Assembly (NCBI GenBank): GCA_015058655.1
Contig: SVBX01000021.1
Coordinates: 1 to 59,948, forward strand
From: Pseudoselenomonas ruminantium
Lineage (GTDB): Bacteria; Bacillota; Negativicutes; Selenomonadales; Selenomonadaceae
Reading direction: 5' to 3'
DNA: 59,948 bases
Both the position numbers and the translations under genes were made by a program. Below, piece by piece: positions 33,923 to 43,827 of the stretch (position 1 is its first letter; every line of letters begins with the position of its first letter). Below the pieces are notes generated by a model. The model did not search any database and was not told where the DNA came from. It worked only from the letters and a program-made list of their open reading frames with translations.

Positions 33923-34672
33923 ATGCTCACGGAAGAGCGTTATGCGGCTATCCTGAGACTCCTGGCAGAGAAAAAGGCGGTGACAGTGACAGAGCTGACC
34001 CGTCTCCTGCATACATCAGAATCCACTGTGCGGCGTGATCTCACCAGCCTCCACAAAAGTGGACGGCTCTACAAGGTCTACGGCGGGGCCACTGCCATCG
34101 ACAACCGTTACTCTGCCTCTGAGGAGGACATGCGCACCAAGAGTTCCCTCTTTACGGAGGAAAAAGTGGGCATTGCCCGCCTGGCGGCAGGCTTGGTGAA
34201 GCGCAGGGATTTCATCTATCTGGATGCAGGCTCCACTACCTTGCAGATGCTTGACTTCTTGACGGAAAAGGGCGCTACCTATGTCACCAATGGGTTGCCC
34301 CATGCGTCGAAGCTGGCGGGACGAGGGTTCAAGGTCTTTATCCTGGGAGGTGCCATCAAGGCCACCACGGAAGCGGTGGTGGGCAGCGGCGCCATCAGGA
34401 GCCTGGAGGCCTACAACTTCACCAAGGGCTTCTTCGGCACCAACGGCATCAGCACCCAGTCCGGCTACAGCACGCCGGATGCCGATGAGGGTGAGGTGAA
34501 GGGGGAGGCCCTGAAGCGCTGCAAGAACGCCTATGTGCTGGCAGACCGTTCCAAGTTCAACCGAGTGGCGCCCATCACCTTCGGCAGCATTTCCAGTGCC
34601 ACCATCATCACGGGGCCGCTGGAAGATAAAAAATACCGTGATTTCACTAATATACTGGAAGCAGACGAATAA
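33923..34672 (+). CDS. fruR: DeoR-family regulator of the fructose operon
   Basis: The 249-residue protein starts MLTEERYAAILRLLAEKKAV, the classic DeoR opening. A helix-turn-helix follows (VTVTELTRLLHTSESTVRRDLTSLHKSG, about 20-47), then the DeoR sugar-phosphate sensor domain with YLDAGSTTLQML, YVTNGLPHASKL, TTEAVVGSGAIRSLEAYNF and ADRSKFNRVAPITFG. It precedes fruK and fruA with short spacing, so it most likely represses the operon until fructose-1-phosphate accumulates. GGGGGGA serves as ribosome binding site. Confidence 0.92.
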   Translation: MLTEERYAAILRLLAEKKAVTVTELTRLLHTSESTVRRDLTSLHKSGRLYKVYGGATAIDNRYSASEEDMRTKSSLFTEEKVGIARLAAGLVKRRDFIYLDAGSTTLQMLDFLTEKGATYVTNGLPHASKLAGRGFKVFILGGAIKATTEAVVGSGAIRSLEAYNFTKGFFGTNGISTQSGYSTPDADEGEVKGEALKRCKNAYVLADRSKFNRVAPITFGSISSATIITGPLEDKKYRDFTNILEADE

Positions 34673-34691
34673 TTCTCAAGGAGGAAGAGCA

Positions 34692-35603
34692 ATGATCTAT
34701 ACAGTTACTTTCAATCCCGCTCTTGATTACATCGTGCGTCTGGACTCCTTCACCGCAGGCCAGATCAACCGCGTGAACTACGAGCAGGTGCTGGGGGGCG
34801 GCAAGGGCATCAATGTGTCCATCGTCCTGGGCAACATGGGCATCAAGTCCACGGCCCTGGGCTTCCTGGCCGGCTTCACCGGCGAGGAGATCAAGCGCCA
34901 GCTGGAGGGCTTCGGCGTGGCTCACGACTTCGTGCAGCTCCCTGATGGCTTCTCCCGCATCAATGTGAAGGTGAAGGCTGACAAGGAGACTGAGATCAAC
35001 GGCCAGGGCCCCAAGATCAGCGAGGAGGCCCAGGCAGAGCTTTTCGAGAAGCTGGACAAGCTGGTGGAGGGTGACACCCTGGTGCTGGCCGGCTCCATCC
35101 CCAATACCCTGCCGGACGACATCTACGAGCGCATCATGAGCCGCCTGGATGGCAAGGGCATCCGGGTAGTGGTGGATGCAGAGAAGGGCCTGCTCCTGAA
35201 GGTCCTCAAATATCATCCCTTCCTCATCAAGCCCAACAATCACGAGCTGGGGGATATGTTCGGCGTGAAGCTCACCACTGACGAGGAAATCGTCACCTAT
35301 GCCAAGAAGCTGCAGGAGCAGGGCGCCCGCAATGTGCTCATCTCCATGGCCGGTGACGGTGCCATCCTCCTGACGGAAGACGGACGCCACTTCAAGAGCC
35401 CCGCGCCCAAGGGCACCCTGGTGAATTCCGTAGGTGCAGGTGACTCCATGGTGGCAGGCTTCATCACGGGCTACCATGAGAAGCCGGAAGACTTCGAGCA
35501 CGCCTTCTTCATGGGCGTAGCCACCGGCTCCGCCTCCGCCTTCAGCGAGAACCTGGCCACCCGCCCGGAAGCCGAAGCCCTGTATAAGAGCATCCGCAGC
35601 TGA
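34692..35603 (+). CDS. fruK: 1-phosphofructokinase
   Basis: The start is the ATG giving MIYTVTFNPALDYIVRL (303 residues), with GGAGGAAGAG upstream; a longer frame overlapping fruR is rejected. It is a PfkB-family kinase: LGGGKGINVSIVLGNMG (about 36-52), FLAGFTGEEI, and the C-terminal anion hole with catalytic Asp NSVGAGDSMVAGFITGY (about 248-264). It phosphorylates fructose-1-phosphate, the product of FruA, to fructose-1,6-bisphosphate. It lies 19 bases after fruR. A 172-bp palindromic repeat separates it from fruA. Confidence 0.96.
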   Translation: MIYTVTFNPALDYIVRLDSFTAGQINRVNYEQVLGGGKGINVSIVLGNMGIKSTALGFLAGFTGEEIKRQLEGFGVAHDFVQLPDGFSRINVKVKADKETEINGQGPKISEEAQAELFEKLDKLVEGDTLVLAGSIPNTLPDDIYERIMSRLDGKGIRVVVDAEKGLLLKVLKYHPFLIKPNNHELGDMFGVKLTTDEEIVTYAKKLQEQGARNVLISMAGDGAILLTEDGRHFKSPAPKGTLVNSVGAGDSMVAGFITGYHEKPEDFEHAFFMGVATGSASAFSENLATRPEAEALYKSIRS

Positions 35604-35607
35604 TAAA

Positions 35608-35779
35608 AGCCTTCCCCTTGAGGGGGCGCGTAAGCGCGGGAGCCCAGTGGGCTCCCAGGCAGTGGCAGTCCGAAGGACTGACGGATGAGGTGTGGCCTAA
35701 AAAGTATAGGCAGATAGACGAGAGAATGTTCCACCTCATCCACCGCTTCGCGGTCCCCCTTCCCCTCAAGGGGAAGGCT
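35608..35779. repeat. CCTTCCCC-type palindromic repeat between fruK and fruA
   Basis: It has perfect 18-bp terminal inverted repeats AGCCTTCCCCTTGAGGGG and its complement, with inner hairpins GGGAGCCC/GGGCTCCC and AGTCC/GGACT. It is an inverted-orientation relative of the core at 157-322. No obvious target duplication flanks it. Transcribed with the operon, it would fold into a long structure. Confidence 0.85.
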
Positions 35780-35841
35780 GAAATTGAGTATCCTCATTTT
35801 ATGTTCTCATTATATATTTTTTTACAAAAAGGAGAGATATC

Positions 35842-37731
35842 ATGCGTATCACTGACCTGCTCAAGAGCGAGTCTATCCTCCTCGGAGCACAGCCGGCTGA
35901 TAAGAATGCAGCCATCCAGCAGCTTACCGACCTGATGGAAAAGGGCGGCAACCTCACTGACAAGGCTCAGTACATGAAAGATGTGCTGGCCCGCGAGGCT
36001 TCCGGCACCACCGGCCTGGGAGACGGCATCGCCACTCCCCATGCCAAGAGCGCAGGCGTCAAGGCCGCAGGCCTGGCCGCTATGACTGTGCCTGCCGGCA
36101 TGGACTTCGAGTCCATGGACGGCAAGCCTTCCCGCCTGTTCTTCCAGATTGCGGCTCCTGACTCTGCCAATGACGAGCACATGGCCATCCTGTCCAAGCT
36201 GGCTACCATGATCATGGATGCTGACTTCAAGGAGGCCCTCATTGCTGCCAAGTCCAAGGATGAGTTCTTGAAGCTCATCGATGCCAAGGAAGACGGCAAG
36301 TTCGTGGCTGCCGCAGCTGAGCCGGTGGCAGCAGCTCCCAAAGCTGACCACATCCAGGTGCTGGCTGTCACTGCCTGCCCCACGGGCATTGCCCACACCT
36401 TCATGGCTGCTGAGTCCCTGGAGCAGCACGCCAAGAAGCGCGGCATCACCATCAAGGTTGAGACCAACGGCTCCGGCGGCGCCAAGAATGTCCTCACCGC
36501 TGAGGAAATCGCCGCTGCCGATGCCATCATCGTGGCAGCTGACAAGAATGTGGCCATGGCCCGCTTCGACGGCAAGCGCACCGTCATCACCAAGGTGGCT
36601 GACGGCATCAACAAGGCCGACGAGCTCCTGGACAAGGCCATGAGCGGCACGGCTCCTGTGTACCATGCCACCGGCAGCGACGAAGCTGAAGGGGCAGCAG
36701 ATACCGCAGGCGAGTCCCTGGGCCGTCAGGCTTACAAGCACCTGATGAACGGCGTCAGCCACATGCTCCCCTTCGTGGTGGGCGGCGGCGTGCTCATCGC
36801 CCTGGCCTTCCTCTTTGACGCTCCGGAGCCTGCCGCCTCCTTCGGCAGCAACACTCCCTTCGCTAAGTTCTTCATGAGCGTAGGCGGCGCAGCCTTCGGC
36901 TTCATGCTGCCTGTGCTGGCCGGTTTCATCTCCATGTCCATCGCTGACCGTCCGGGCCTGGCTGTGGGCTTCGTAGGCGGCGCCCTGGCCGGCACCACCG
37001 GCTCCGGCTTCCTGGGCGCCCTCCTGGCCGGCTTCCTGGGCGGCTGGATCGTGAACCTCCTCAAGAAGGCTTTCTCCGGCATTCCTGCCAGCCTGGACGG
37101 CGTGAAGCCCGTCCTCCTCTATCCCTTCTTCGGCATTCTCCTCATGGGCTTCATCTCCATGTATATCATTGCGCCTCCTGTCAGCGCCATCAACGCATGG
37201 CTCACTGACACCCTGGCCAACATGGATCCCTCTGCCCGTATCCTCATGGGTATCGTAGTGGCAGGCATGATGGCTATTGACATGGGCGGCCCCATCAACA
37301 AGGCTGCTTATGTCACCGGCACCGGCCTTCTGGCTTCCGGCGAGTATCATGTGATGGCTGCCGTCATGGCAGGCGGCATGGTGCCTCCTCTGGCCATCGC
37401 TCTCTGCACCACCTTCTTCAAGAACCGCTTCACTGAAAGCGAGCAGAAGGCCGGCGTAGTGAACTATGTCATGGGCATGTCCTTCATCACTGAGGGCGCC
37501 ATTCCCTTCGCTGCAGGCGACCCCATCCGCGTGATTCCCTCCTGCGTCATCGGCTCTGCCGTAGCAGGCGCTCTCACCATGGCTTTCGACTGCACCCTCC
37601 GTGCTCCCCACGGCGGCATCTTCGTAGTCCCCACCATCGGCAACCCGGTGATGTACCTCGTCGCCATCCTCATTGGCGCCGTAGTAGGCTGCGCAGTGCT
37701 CTCCGTACTGAAGAAGCCTCTTAGCAAGTAA
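35842..37731 (+). CDS. fruA: PTS fructose transporter, EIIABC
   Basis: The 629-residue protein has AAAGGAGAG upstream. It contains EIIA (1-150; phospho-His in GDGIATPHAKSAG near residue 64), a short Ala/Pro linker, EIIB (about 170-270; phospho-Cys in LAVTACPTGIAHTFMAAESL) and EIIC (about 295-625; membrane segments with PFVVGGGVLIALAFLFDA and GGPINKAAYVTGTGLL). Fructose is imported and phosphorylated to fructose-1-phosphate at the inner membrane, which FruK then uses. It is the last gene of fruR-fruK-fruA and carries a good terminator. Confidence 0.96.
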   Translation: MRITDLLKSESILLGAQPADKNAAIQQLTDLMEKGGNLTDKAQYMKDVLAREASGTTGLGDGIATPHAKSAGVKAAGLAAMTVPAGMDFESMDGKPSRLFFQIAAPDSANDEHMAILSKLATMIMDADFKEALIAAKSKDEFLKLIDAKEDGKFVAAAAEPVAAAPKADHIQVLAVTACPTGIAHTFMAAESLEQHAKKRGITIKVETNGSGGAKNVLTAEEIAAADAIIVAADKNVAMARFDGKRTVITKVADGINKADELLDKAMSGTAPVYHATGSDEAEGAADTAGESLGRQAYKHLMNGVSHMLPFVVGGGVLIALAFLFDAPEPAASFGSNTPFAKFFMSVGGAAFGFMLPVLAGFISMSIADRPGLAVGFVGGALAGTTGSGFLGALLAGFLGGWIVNLLKKAFSGIPASLDGVKPVLLYPFFGILLMGFISMYIIAPPVSAINAWLTDTLANMDPSARILMGIVVAGMMAIDMGGPINKAAYVTGTGLLASGEYHVMAAVMAGGMVPPLAIALCTTFFKNRFTESEQKAGVVNYVMGMSFITEGAIPFAAGDPIRVIPSCVIGSAVAGALTMAFDCTLRAPHGGIFVVPTIGNPVMYLVAILIGAVVGCAVLSVLKKPLSK

Positions 37732-37744
37732 TTCCATAATGCAA

Positions 37745-37791
37745 TAAAACCCGTCAAACAGGCTTTGCGCTTGTTTGGCGGGTTTTGGGTT
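37745..37791 (+). terminator. Terminator of the fructose operon
   Basis: AAAACCCG(T)CAAACA and TGTTTGGCGGGTTTT arms with a GC-rich loop, right after fruA. Confidence 0.92.
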
Positions 37792-38043
37792 ATAATGGGA
37801 TCTATTTACTTGTCTTGCTCATGTGCTATGCTGAATCCATAGGATAGAAAATGCGTGACGGAGGCGCAGGGAGGAGAGGAATATGAAAGTGCAGCCTGAT
37901 GATGAAATATGAATAATCTATGAAAAATGAATAAAAAAGCAGGAAATTCTCCAACTGTGTAGAATAGAAGGAAAATCCAAGTGTTTTTGCAGTGATATTG
38001 CAAGCCGGGATAAATTGATAAAGCAGAATGGGAAATAGGCAGC

Positions 38044-38062
38044 AATTTGAGTCGCTCAAATT
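38044..38062 (+). promoter_or_regulatory. Inverted repeat just upstream of the TolC gene
   Basis: AATTTGAG-TCG-CTCAAATT is a perfect 8-bp palindrome with a 3-base centre, about 10 bases before the ribosome binding site GGGAGG. It could be a repressor site or a leader hairpin for the efflux operon. The interval 37792-38043 has no supported gene. Confidence 0.5.
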
Positions 38063-38083
38063 CCTAAGCAGGGAGGTCGCAAG

Positions 38084-39433
38084 ATGAAATCAAGCAGGAA
38101 ATATGCAAAAGCAGCAGTGATGGCACTAGTTTTTTCTGCCCTTTGCGGGATAGCTTCGGCGGAGAGTGTGGACATGACCCTGGAGGATGGGGTGCAGATG
38201 GCGTTGGAGCGCAACTGCGACATCGAGGAAAGTGCCGCAGATCTTGACAACGCTTATTGGGCACTGCGGGAGGCCCGCAGGAAGACAGGCCCCACCCTTT
38301 CCTGGAACATGGAAGCGGATGCCGTGGGGGGCAAGGCCTATAGTAACTGGGGGCACAAGTATTTTTCCAATCAGGGTATGGTCACCATGCCCATTTACAG
38401 CGGCGGCAGGCTTCAGAACAACATCAAAGCCGCTCAGATGGGCCTTTCCGGGGCGGAGCTGACCCTGGAGCGCACCAGGCAGGGCATCCGCGATGTCGTG
38501 GCTAAGGAATACTACGATATCTTGAGGTGCAGGAGCCAGGTTGAGGTTTATGAAGAATCCGTCAGCAACCTGAAGGCTCATCTGGACAATGTCAACAGCA
38601 AGTATGAGGCCGGGACGGTAGCTATGGCAGATGTGCTGAGCTCTGAGGTATCCCTGGCCCAGGGCAAGCAGAAGCTGGTGTCAGCGGCAAATGATTATAA
38701 GGTGGCTGTCGCTACCTTCAACAAGGAGATCGGCCTGCCCGCAGAGACAGAGACCCGCGCCCTTGATAATCTGACTTATCAGCCCTTCAAGCGGGAACTG
38801 ACAGATTGCGAGGCCTACGCCCTGCTTCATCGTCCCGACCTCTTCCAGAAGGAGTATGCTCTCCTGTCAAACAAGGCCGCCATGGAGGCTGCCAAGGCGG
38901 GCTACAGGCCCACGGTAGATGCAGGCGCCACCCGCAGCATTGCAGGTGATGGTCCCTTCAAGAGCAATCTGGACAGTTCTGACAGCTGGATGGCCGGTAT
39001 CACTGTCAAATGGAACATCTTCGACAACCAGGTGACCCAGGCCCAGGTGAAGCAGAAGGCGGCCGCTGTGCGCCGTGCTGAGGCTGAGCTGCGGGACCAG
39101 CTCAGCGATGTGAAGCTGGAAGTCCGCAATGCTTATACGAATCTCAGGGCGGCAGAGGAAAATATCCACATCATGGCAGAAGTGGTGGGCAAGGCAGAGG
39201 AAGATTACAGCATTGAGGAAGCCCGCTACCTGGCAGGCGTGGGCACGAACCTGGAGCTCATGGATGCGCAGAATAAACTGGTAGAGGCCAAGGGCGGCTA
39301 TATCAATGCCCTTTATAGCTATAATAGGCACAAGTCCAGCCTGGAAAAGGCCATGGGCGTGAAAGTGGAGCTTGATGTGGAGCCTTATCGTCAGGCGCTT
39401 GAAGAAAAGAATGTGAAAGGGGATAAAAAGTGA
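38084..39433 (+). CDS. TolC-family outer membrane efflux protein
   Basis: The 449-residue protein has a signal peptide (MKSSRKYAKAAVMALVFSAL, cleavage near ASAES). Two repeats of long alpha-helical hairpins follow, with the OEP-family signature LTLEDGVQMALERNCDIEES-like start and repeat boundaries around 30-220 and 240-430. YRPTVDAGATRS and the LxxAxxxYxxGxxxxxxxxDAQ-like ARYLAGVGTNLELMDAQNKL are characteristic. It would form the outer-membrane channel for the adaptor and pump encoded next, and might also serve the channel-less RND operon at 6-10.7 kb (inference). Its stop overlaps the adaptor start. Confidence 0.93.
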   Translation: MKSSRKYAKAAVMALVFSALCGIASAESVDMTLEDGVQMALERNCDIEESAADLDNAYWALREARRKTGPTLSWNMEADAVGGKAYSNWGHKYFSNQGMVTMPIYSGGRLQNNIKAAQMGLSGAELTLERTRQGIRDVVAKEYYDILRCRSQVEVYEESVSNLKAHLDNVNSKYEAGTVAMADVLSSEVSLAQGKQKLVSAANDYKVAVATFNKEIGLPAETETRALDNLTYQPFKRELTDCEAYALLHRPDLFQKEYALLSNKAAMEAAKAGYRPTVDAGATRSIAGDGPFKSNLDSSDSWMAGITVKWNIFDNQVTQAQVKQKAAAVRRAEAELRDQLSDVKLEVRNAYTNLRAAEENIHIMAEVVGKAEEDYSIEEARYLAGVGTNLELMDAQNKLVEAKGGYINALYSYNRHKSSLEKAMGVKVELDVEPYRQALEEKNVKGDKK

Positions 39434-40626
39434 TGAGAGCATGTGGGAAAAAATCAGTGGCGCTCGTTAGCTCACTCATGCTGGCAGCCAGCCTTTTCCT
39501 GACCGGCTGCGGCGATGAGCAAGCGGCGACGGCTGGCAAGACCGCCGTCAAGGCCATGCAGATCGTGAGGCAGGATACGCCGGTGGCCTACAGCTTCCCC
39601 GGACAACTCAAGGGCATGGAAGAAGTGCTGGTCCATGCCCGGGTGTCCGGCAGCATCGTGAAAAAATATTTCAGCGGCGGTGACATGGTGCGTGCGGGAG
39701 ATCCCCTCTACCGCCTGGACTCCCGTCAGTATGAGTCGGCAGTGGCAGAGGCTCAGGCCAAGCTTCACAAGTCTATGGCTACCCTGCGCAACGCCCAGCA
39801 AGACCTGGCCAGGGATGAGCAGCTGTGGGAGAAAAGGGCCATTTCCGAGCAGACCTTGACCAGCCAGCGTGCTAAGGTGGCTGAGTATGAGGCAGAGGTG
39901 GCTTCTGAGCAGGCCGCGGTGAGAACGGCCCAGGAAAACCTGGACGATACGGTGGTCTATGCTCCCATGGACGGCCAGGTGGCAGTTGACGATGTGGCGG
40001 TGGGAACTTATGCGGCAGCCGGCAGCACCACTTTGGTGACTATCGGTACGATGGATCCGCTTTATGTGCAGTTCAGCGTCAGTGAAACGGAATACTTGAA
40101 TCTTTTGGCAGAAGACATGGATAAAGGCGTCGCTAGGGACGAAGCCGGTTTCGAGCCTCCTAAAATCAAGATAACTCTGAGCAATGGCAAGGATTATCCC
40201 TACGAGGGCCAAGTTACGACGGTGGACCGCGCCCTGTCCGAAAAATCCGGCTCCCTCACGGTCAAGGCGCTCCTGCCCAATCCTCAGAGGATGCTGCTCC
40301 CTGGCATGTTCACCCAGGTGAATATCATGGGCGTAGTGGCGAAAAACGCCCTCCTGGTGCCCCAGCGGGCTGTGCAGCAGCTCTTGGATGAGACCTTTGT
40401 CCTGGTAGTGGGCAGCGATGGGAAATCCCATTCGAAAAATGTGAAGCTCGGCGAGAAAGTCGGGAGCTACTACGTGGTGCAGAGCGGCCTGGAGGATTCC
40501 GATGTGGTCATCGTGGAGGGCCTTACCAACTTGCAAGGCGGAACAGATCTTGATGTGACCACGGTGACGGCGCAGGATATGGGCTTCTCCGTGCAGGAAA
40601 CCTCTGAGATCGTCGATAAATCCTAA
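39433..40626 (+). CDS. RND efflux periplasmic adaptor lipoprotein
   Basis: The start is the ATG that overlaps the TolC stop (TGATG); a GTG one codon upstream is an alternative. About 397 residues follow with a lipobox FLTGC (Cys near residue 27). The AcrA/MexA-like order is clear: GQLKGMEEVLVHARVSGSIV, Gln/Ala-rich helical hairpin (about 100-170), DTVVYAPMDGQVAVDDVAVG, then barrel segments and VPQRAVQQLLDETFVLVVG. It links the inner-membrane pump to the TolC protein of the same operon. Confidence 0.94.
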   Translation: MRACGKKSVALVSSLMLAASLFLTGCGDEQAATAGKTAVKAMQIVRQDTPVAYSFPGQLKGMEEVLVHARVSGSIVKKYFSGGDMVRAGDPLYRLDSRQYESAVAEAQAKLHKSMATLRNAQQDLARDEQLWEKRAISEQTLTSQRAKVAEYEAEVASEQAAVRTAQENLDDTVVYAPMDGQVAVDDVAVGTYAAAGSTTLVTIGTMDPLYVQFSVSETEYLNLLAEDMDKGVARDEAGFEPPKIKITLSNGKDYPYEGQVTTVDRALSEKSGSLTVKALLPNPQRMLLPGMFTQVNIMGVVAKNALLVPQRAVQQLLDETFVLVVGSDGKSHSKNVKLGEKVGSYYVVQSGLEDSDVVIVEGLTNLQGGTDLDVTTVTAQDMGFSVQETSEIVDKS

Positions 40627-40640
40627 GGAGGTGGCGGCTA

Positions 40641-43600
40641 ATGTCACGATTCTTCATTCATCGTCCCATTTTCGCTATTGTCATCTCCCTCATCATCGTC
40701 ATTCTTGGCACGATTTCGGGCCTCAGCCTTCCTATTGCCCAGTACCCGCAAATCACCCAGCCCACCATCACGGTGAACACCACTTATACGGGGGCGAATG
40801 CCAGCGTCATCAATGATACTGTGGCTCAGGTCATCGAGCAGCAGGTCAACGGCACCCAGGGCATGGACTCCATGAGTTCCAATTCTGATGACACGGGAAG
40901 CTATGAGCTCAGCGTCAAGTTCGAGCTGGGGACCAACAGCGACATGGACTCTGTGCTGGTGCAGAACAATGTCTCCATAGCCAACGCCAGCCTTCCCTCG
41001 GATGTGCAGGCTGTGGGCGTCACCACCAAGAAGTCCTCCAATGATATGGCTTATATCTTCTCCTTGTATTCCCCCAATGGCACCTTCAGGCGCACATTCA
41101 TCATGAACTATGCGGATATCTATATCATTGACGCTCTGAAGCGCATCAAGGGCGTGGGCGACATCAGCCCCTTCGGCTCCAAATACTCCATGCGCGTGTG
41201 GCTGAATCCGGCGCGCTTGTCGTCTCTGGATCTGACGGTAGGCGATGTGGAAAGGGCCATCAGAGAGCAGAATGTGCAGGCCCCGGCTGGTACCATCGGG
41301 CAGCTGCCTACGCCTGCCAATCAGGAAAAGCAGTATACTGGCAGCGTGCAGGGGCGGCTCACCACCCCTGAGGAATTTGAAAATGTCATCCTGAAGACCA
41401 AAGAGGATGGTTCATATGTGCGCATCAAAGATGTGGGACGGGTCGAGACGGGAGCCAAGACCACTTCCATGATCACCGACACAGATGGCACCCCCAGCGC
41501 GGGCTTCGGCGTCAAGCTCACGGATGATGCCAACGCCATGGAAACCGTGGCCGAGGTCAAGAAAGTCCTGGAGGAGGCCTCCAAGACTTTCCCGGACAAT
41601 CTGGTATACAAGGCCTTGGTGGATAACACGGAATATATCGACGAGTCCATAGGCGAAGTGGTGAACACTTTCAAGGAAGCCTTGATGCTGGTTATCGTCA
41701 TCGTGTTCCTGTTCCTCCAAAGCTGGCGGGCGACCCTCATCCCGGTACTGGCCATTCCCGTATCTCTGGTGGGTACTTTTGCCAGCTTCGTGGCCCTGGG
41801 CTTCACCATCAACACCTTGACCCTTTTTGCCATGGTGCTGGCCATCGGCCTGGTGGTGGATGATGCCATCGTGGTCATCGAGAATGTGGAATCCCACATG
41901 AAAAAGGATGGCTTGGGGCCGGTGGAGGCCACGGAAAAAGCCATGGACGAAGTGCAGGGCCCTGTGGTGGCCATTGCCTTTGTTCTCTCCGCAGTGTTCA
42001 TTCCCTGCGCTTTCCTGGGGGGCACCACGGGCGTGCTTTACCGGCAGTTTGCGCTGACCATCGCGGTGTCCATGGCGCTTTCTGCCTTCATCGCCTTGAC
42101 CCTTACGCCCGCTTTGTGCGCCCTCTTGATGAAACCCCATGACCCCAACAAGAAGAAAAATGTCCTGGATCGTTTCTTTGACAGTTTCAACGATTGGTTC
42201 GAGCGCACTCAGAACCGCTATACGGGCGGCGTGGCCTGGTTTATCCGCCACGCCAAGGTCGGCGCAGCCTCTCTCTTGGTCATCTGCGCCCTGGCGGGGG
42301 TGTTCTTCAAATTGCTTCCTTCTACCTTTGTGCCCCTGGAAGATTTGGGCTACTTCGTGGTGTCGGTGACCATGCCCGACGGAACTTCCCTCAATCGCAC
42401 CAACGAAACCATGGATGCCTTGAGCCAGGAGCTGCGGGATATGCCGGGGGTAAAAGGCGCCATGAAGATCGCCGGCTACGATGTGCTGTCCTCCGGCTCC
42501 AAGTCCAACAGCGGCACCTTCTTCGTGGCCCTGGACTCCTGGGGTGAGCGTACAGATCCTGACCTGGCCATCATGTCCCTGGTGGATAAGGCCAACAAGC
42601 TGGGCCTGAATCACCCGGAAGCTACCGTCATGGCCTTCCCCACCCCTGCCCTGCCTGGACTGGGCATGGTAGGCGGCTGGAGCATGGAGCTCTTGGATAT
42701 GACGGGGCACTCGGACAAAGAGCTGGATAGCATCACCAAGGAAATCCTGGCGGCGGCGAACCAGCGTCCCGAGCTGTCCAATGTATATACGACTTATTCC
42801 ATTGACTCGCCCATATGCAAATTTGATGTGAACCGCGAGAAAGTGAAGCAGCTGGGCGTCAATCTCTCCGATGTGTTCACGGCGCTGCAGGTCAATTACG
42901 GCGGCGCCCAGGTGAATGACTTTGTGCAGTTCGGGCGCACCTATAAAGTAGTCATGCAGTCCGATGCCCATTATCGGAATGAGAAAGAGGCCTTGAAGTT
43001 CAACTATGTGAGAAATGCCGATGGCACCATGGTGCCTCTGGACAGCCTGCTCACGCCGAAGCTTTCCACCTCCGCTTCCATCATTTCCCGCTTCAACGGC
43101 ACCAGGAGCATCAGCATCCAGGGCGGCGTAGCTGATGGCTACAGTTCCGGGCAGGCTATCGCCGCCATGGAAGAAGTGGTGCGGCAGACTGCTCCCGCCG
43201 GCTTCAATATCGAGTGGTCGGGGCAGAGCCGCGAAGAAAAGAAGTCTTCCGGCTCCACCGGCCAGGTCCTGGTCCTGTCCCTGGTCTTTGTGTTCCTTTG
43301 CCTGGCAGCACTGTATGAGAGCTGGAGCGTTCCCTTTGCCGTGCTGCTCACGGTGCCCACGGGGCTTTTCGGAGCGTTTTTCGTGCAGTACAGTCTGTTC
43401 ATGCTGGAAGCTATGATGGGACATCTCAATATGGGCCTCTTCAACAGCATCTACATGCAGATCGGCGTCATCATGATCATGGGCCTGGCGGCCAAGAACG
43501 CCATCCTCATCGTGGAATTTGCCAAGGTGCGAGTGGATCATGGCATGGATCCTGTGAAGGCCACCATCGAGGCGGCTGGGCTGCGCCTGCGGCCCATCAT

Positions 43601-43820
43601 CATGACTTCCCTGGCCTTCATCATCGGCTGCCTGCCCTTGGCCATGGCCCACGGCGCAGGAGCCGCTGCCAGGAACAGCATGGGCACGGCAGTGGTGGGC
43701 GGCATGTTCTTCGCCACCGCTTTGGGGATATTCCTCATTCCCGTGCTTTACTGCGTCGTGGTATGGCTGACCGCTAAGCTCAGAGGAAAGAAGGAATCCG
43801 AGCCTCAGACGGCTAAGTAA
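40641..43820 (+). CDS. RND multidrug efflux pump (AcrB/MexB type)
   Basis: The 1059-residue protein has the full HAE-1 layout. TM1 is in FFIHRPIFAIVISLIIVILG, the porter loop starts LSLPIAQYPQITQPTITVNT, and TM4 has the proton-relay pair in LAIGLVVDDAIVVIENVE (about 400-417). TM10 has MGLAAKNAILIVEFAKV with the conserved Lys, and R is present in LRLRPIIMTSLAFI. It would export hydrophobic drugs or bile-like compounds from periplasm and inner membrane. The ATG follows a TAAGGAGG ribosome binding site after the adaptor gene. A strong terminator closes the operon. Confidence 0.96.
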   Translation: MSRFFIHRPIFAIVISLIIVILGTISGLSLPIAQYPQITQPTITVNTTYTGANASVINDTVAQVIEQQVNGTQGMDSMSSNSDDTGSYELSVKFELGTNSDMDSVLVQNNVSIANASLPSDVQAVGVTTKKSSNDMAYIFSLYSPNGTFRRTFIMNYADIYIIDALKRIKGVGDISPFGSKYSMRVWLNPARLSSLDLTVGDVERAIREQNVQAPAGTIGQLPTPANQEKQYTGSVQGRLTTPEEFENVILKTKEDGSYVRIKDVGRVETGAKTTSMITDTDGTPSAGFGVKLTDDANAMETVAEVKKVLEEASKTFPDNLVYKALVDNTEYIDESIGEVVNTFKEALMLVIVIVFLFLQSWRATLIPVLAIPVSLVGTFASFVALGFTINTLTLFAMVLAIGLVVDDAIVVIENVESHMKKDGLGPVEATEKAMDEVQGPVVAIAFVLSAVFIPCAFLGGTTGVLYRQFALTIAVSMALSAFIALTLTPALCALLMKPHDPNKKKNVLDRFFDSFNDWFERTQNRYTGGVAWFIRHAKVGAASLLVICALAGVFFKLLPSTFVPLEDLGYFVVSVTMPDGTSLNRTNETMDALSQELRDMPGVKGAMKIAGYDVLSSGSKSNSGTFFVALDSWGERTDPDLAIMSLVDKANKLGLNHPEATVMAFPTPALPGLGMVGGWSMELLDMTGHSDKELDSITKEILAAANQRPELSNVYTTYSIDSPICKFDVNREKVKQLGVNLSDVFTALQVNYGGAQVNDFVQFGRTYKVVMQSDAHYRNEKEALKFNYVRNADGTMVPLDSLLTPKLSTSASIISRFNGTRSISIQGGVADGYSSGQAIAAMEEVVRQTAPAGFNIEWSGQSREEKKSSGSTGQVLVLSLVFVFLCLAALYESWSVPFAVLLTVPTGLFGAFFVQYSLFMLEAMMGHLNMGLFNSIYMQIGVIMIMGLAAKNAILIVEFAKVRVDHGMDPVKATIEAAGLRLRPIIMTSLAFIIGCLPLAMAHGAGAAARNSMGTAVVGGMFFATALGIFLIPVLYCVVVWLTAKLRGKKESEPQTAK

Positions 43821-43827
43821 GATAATA

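Noticed and set aside
37883..37912. A 9-codon mini-frame (MKVQPDDEI) with a strong GGAGGAGAGG ribosome binding site upstream of the TolC operon.
   Set aside because: It could be a leader peptide, but no attenuator structure or regulatory codon run is visible, so it is not reported as a gene.
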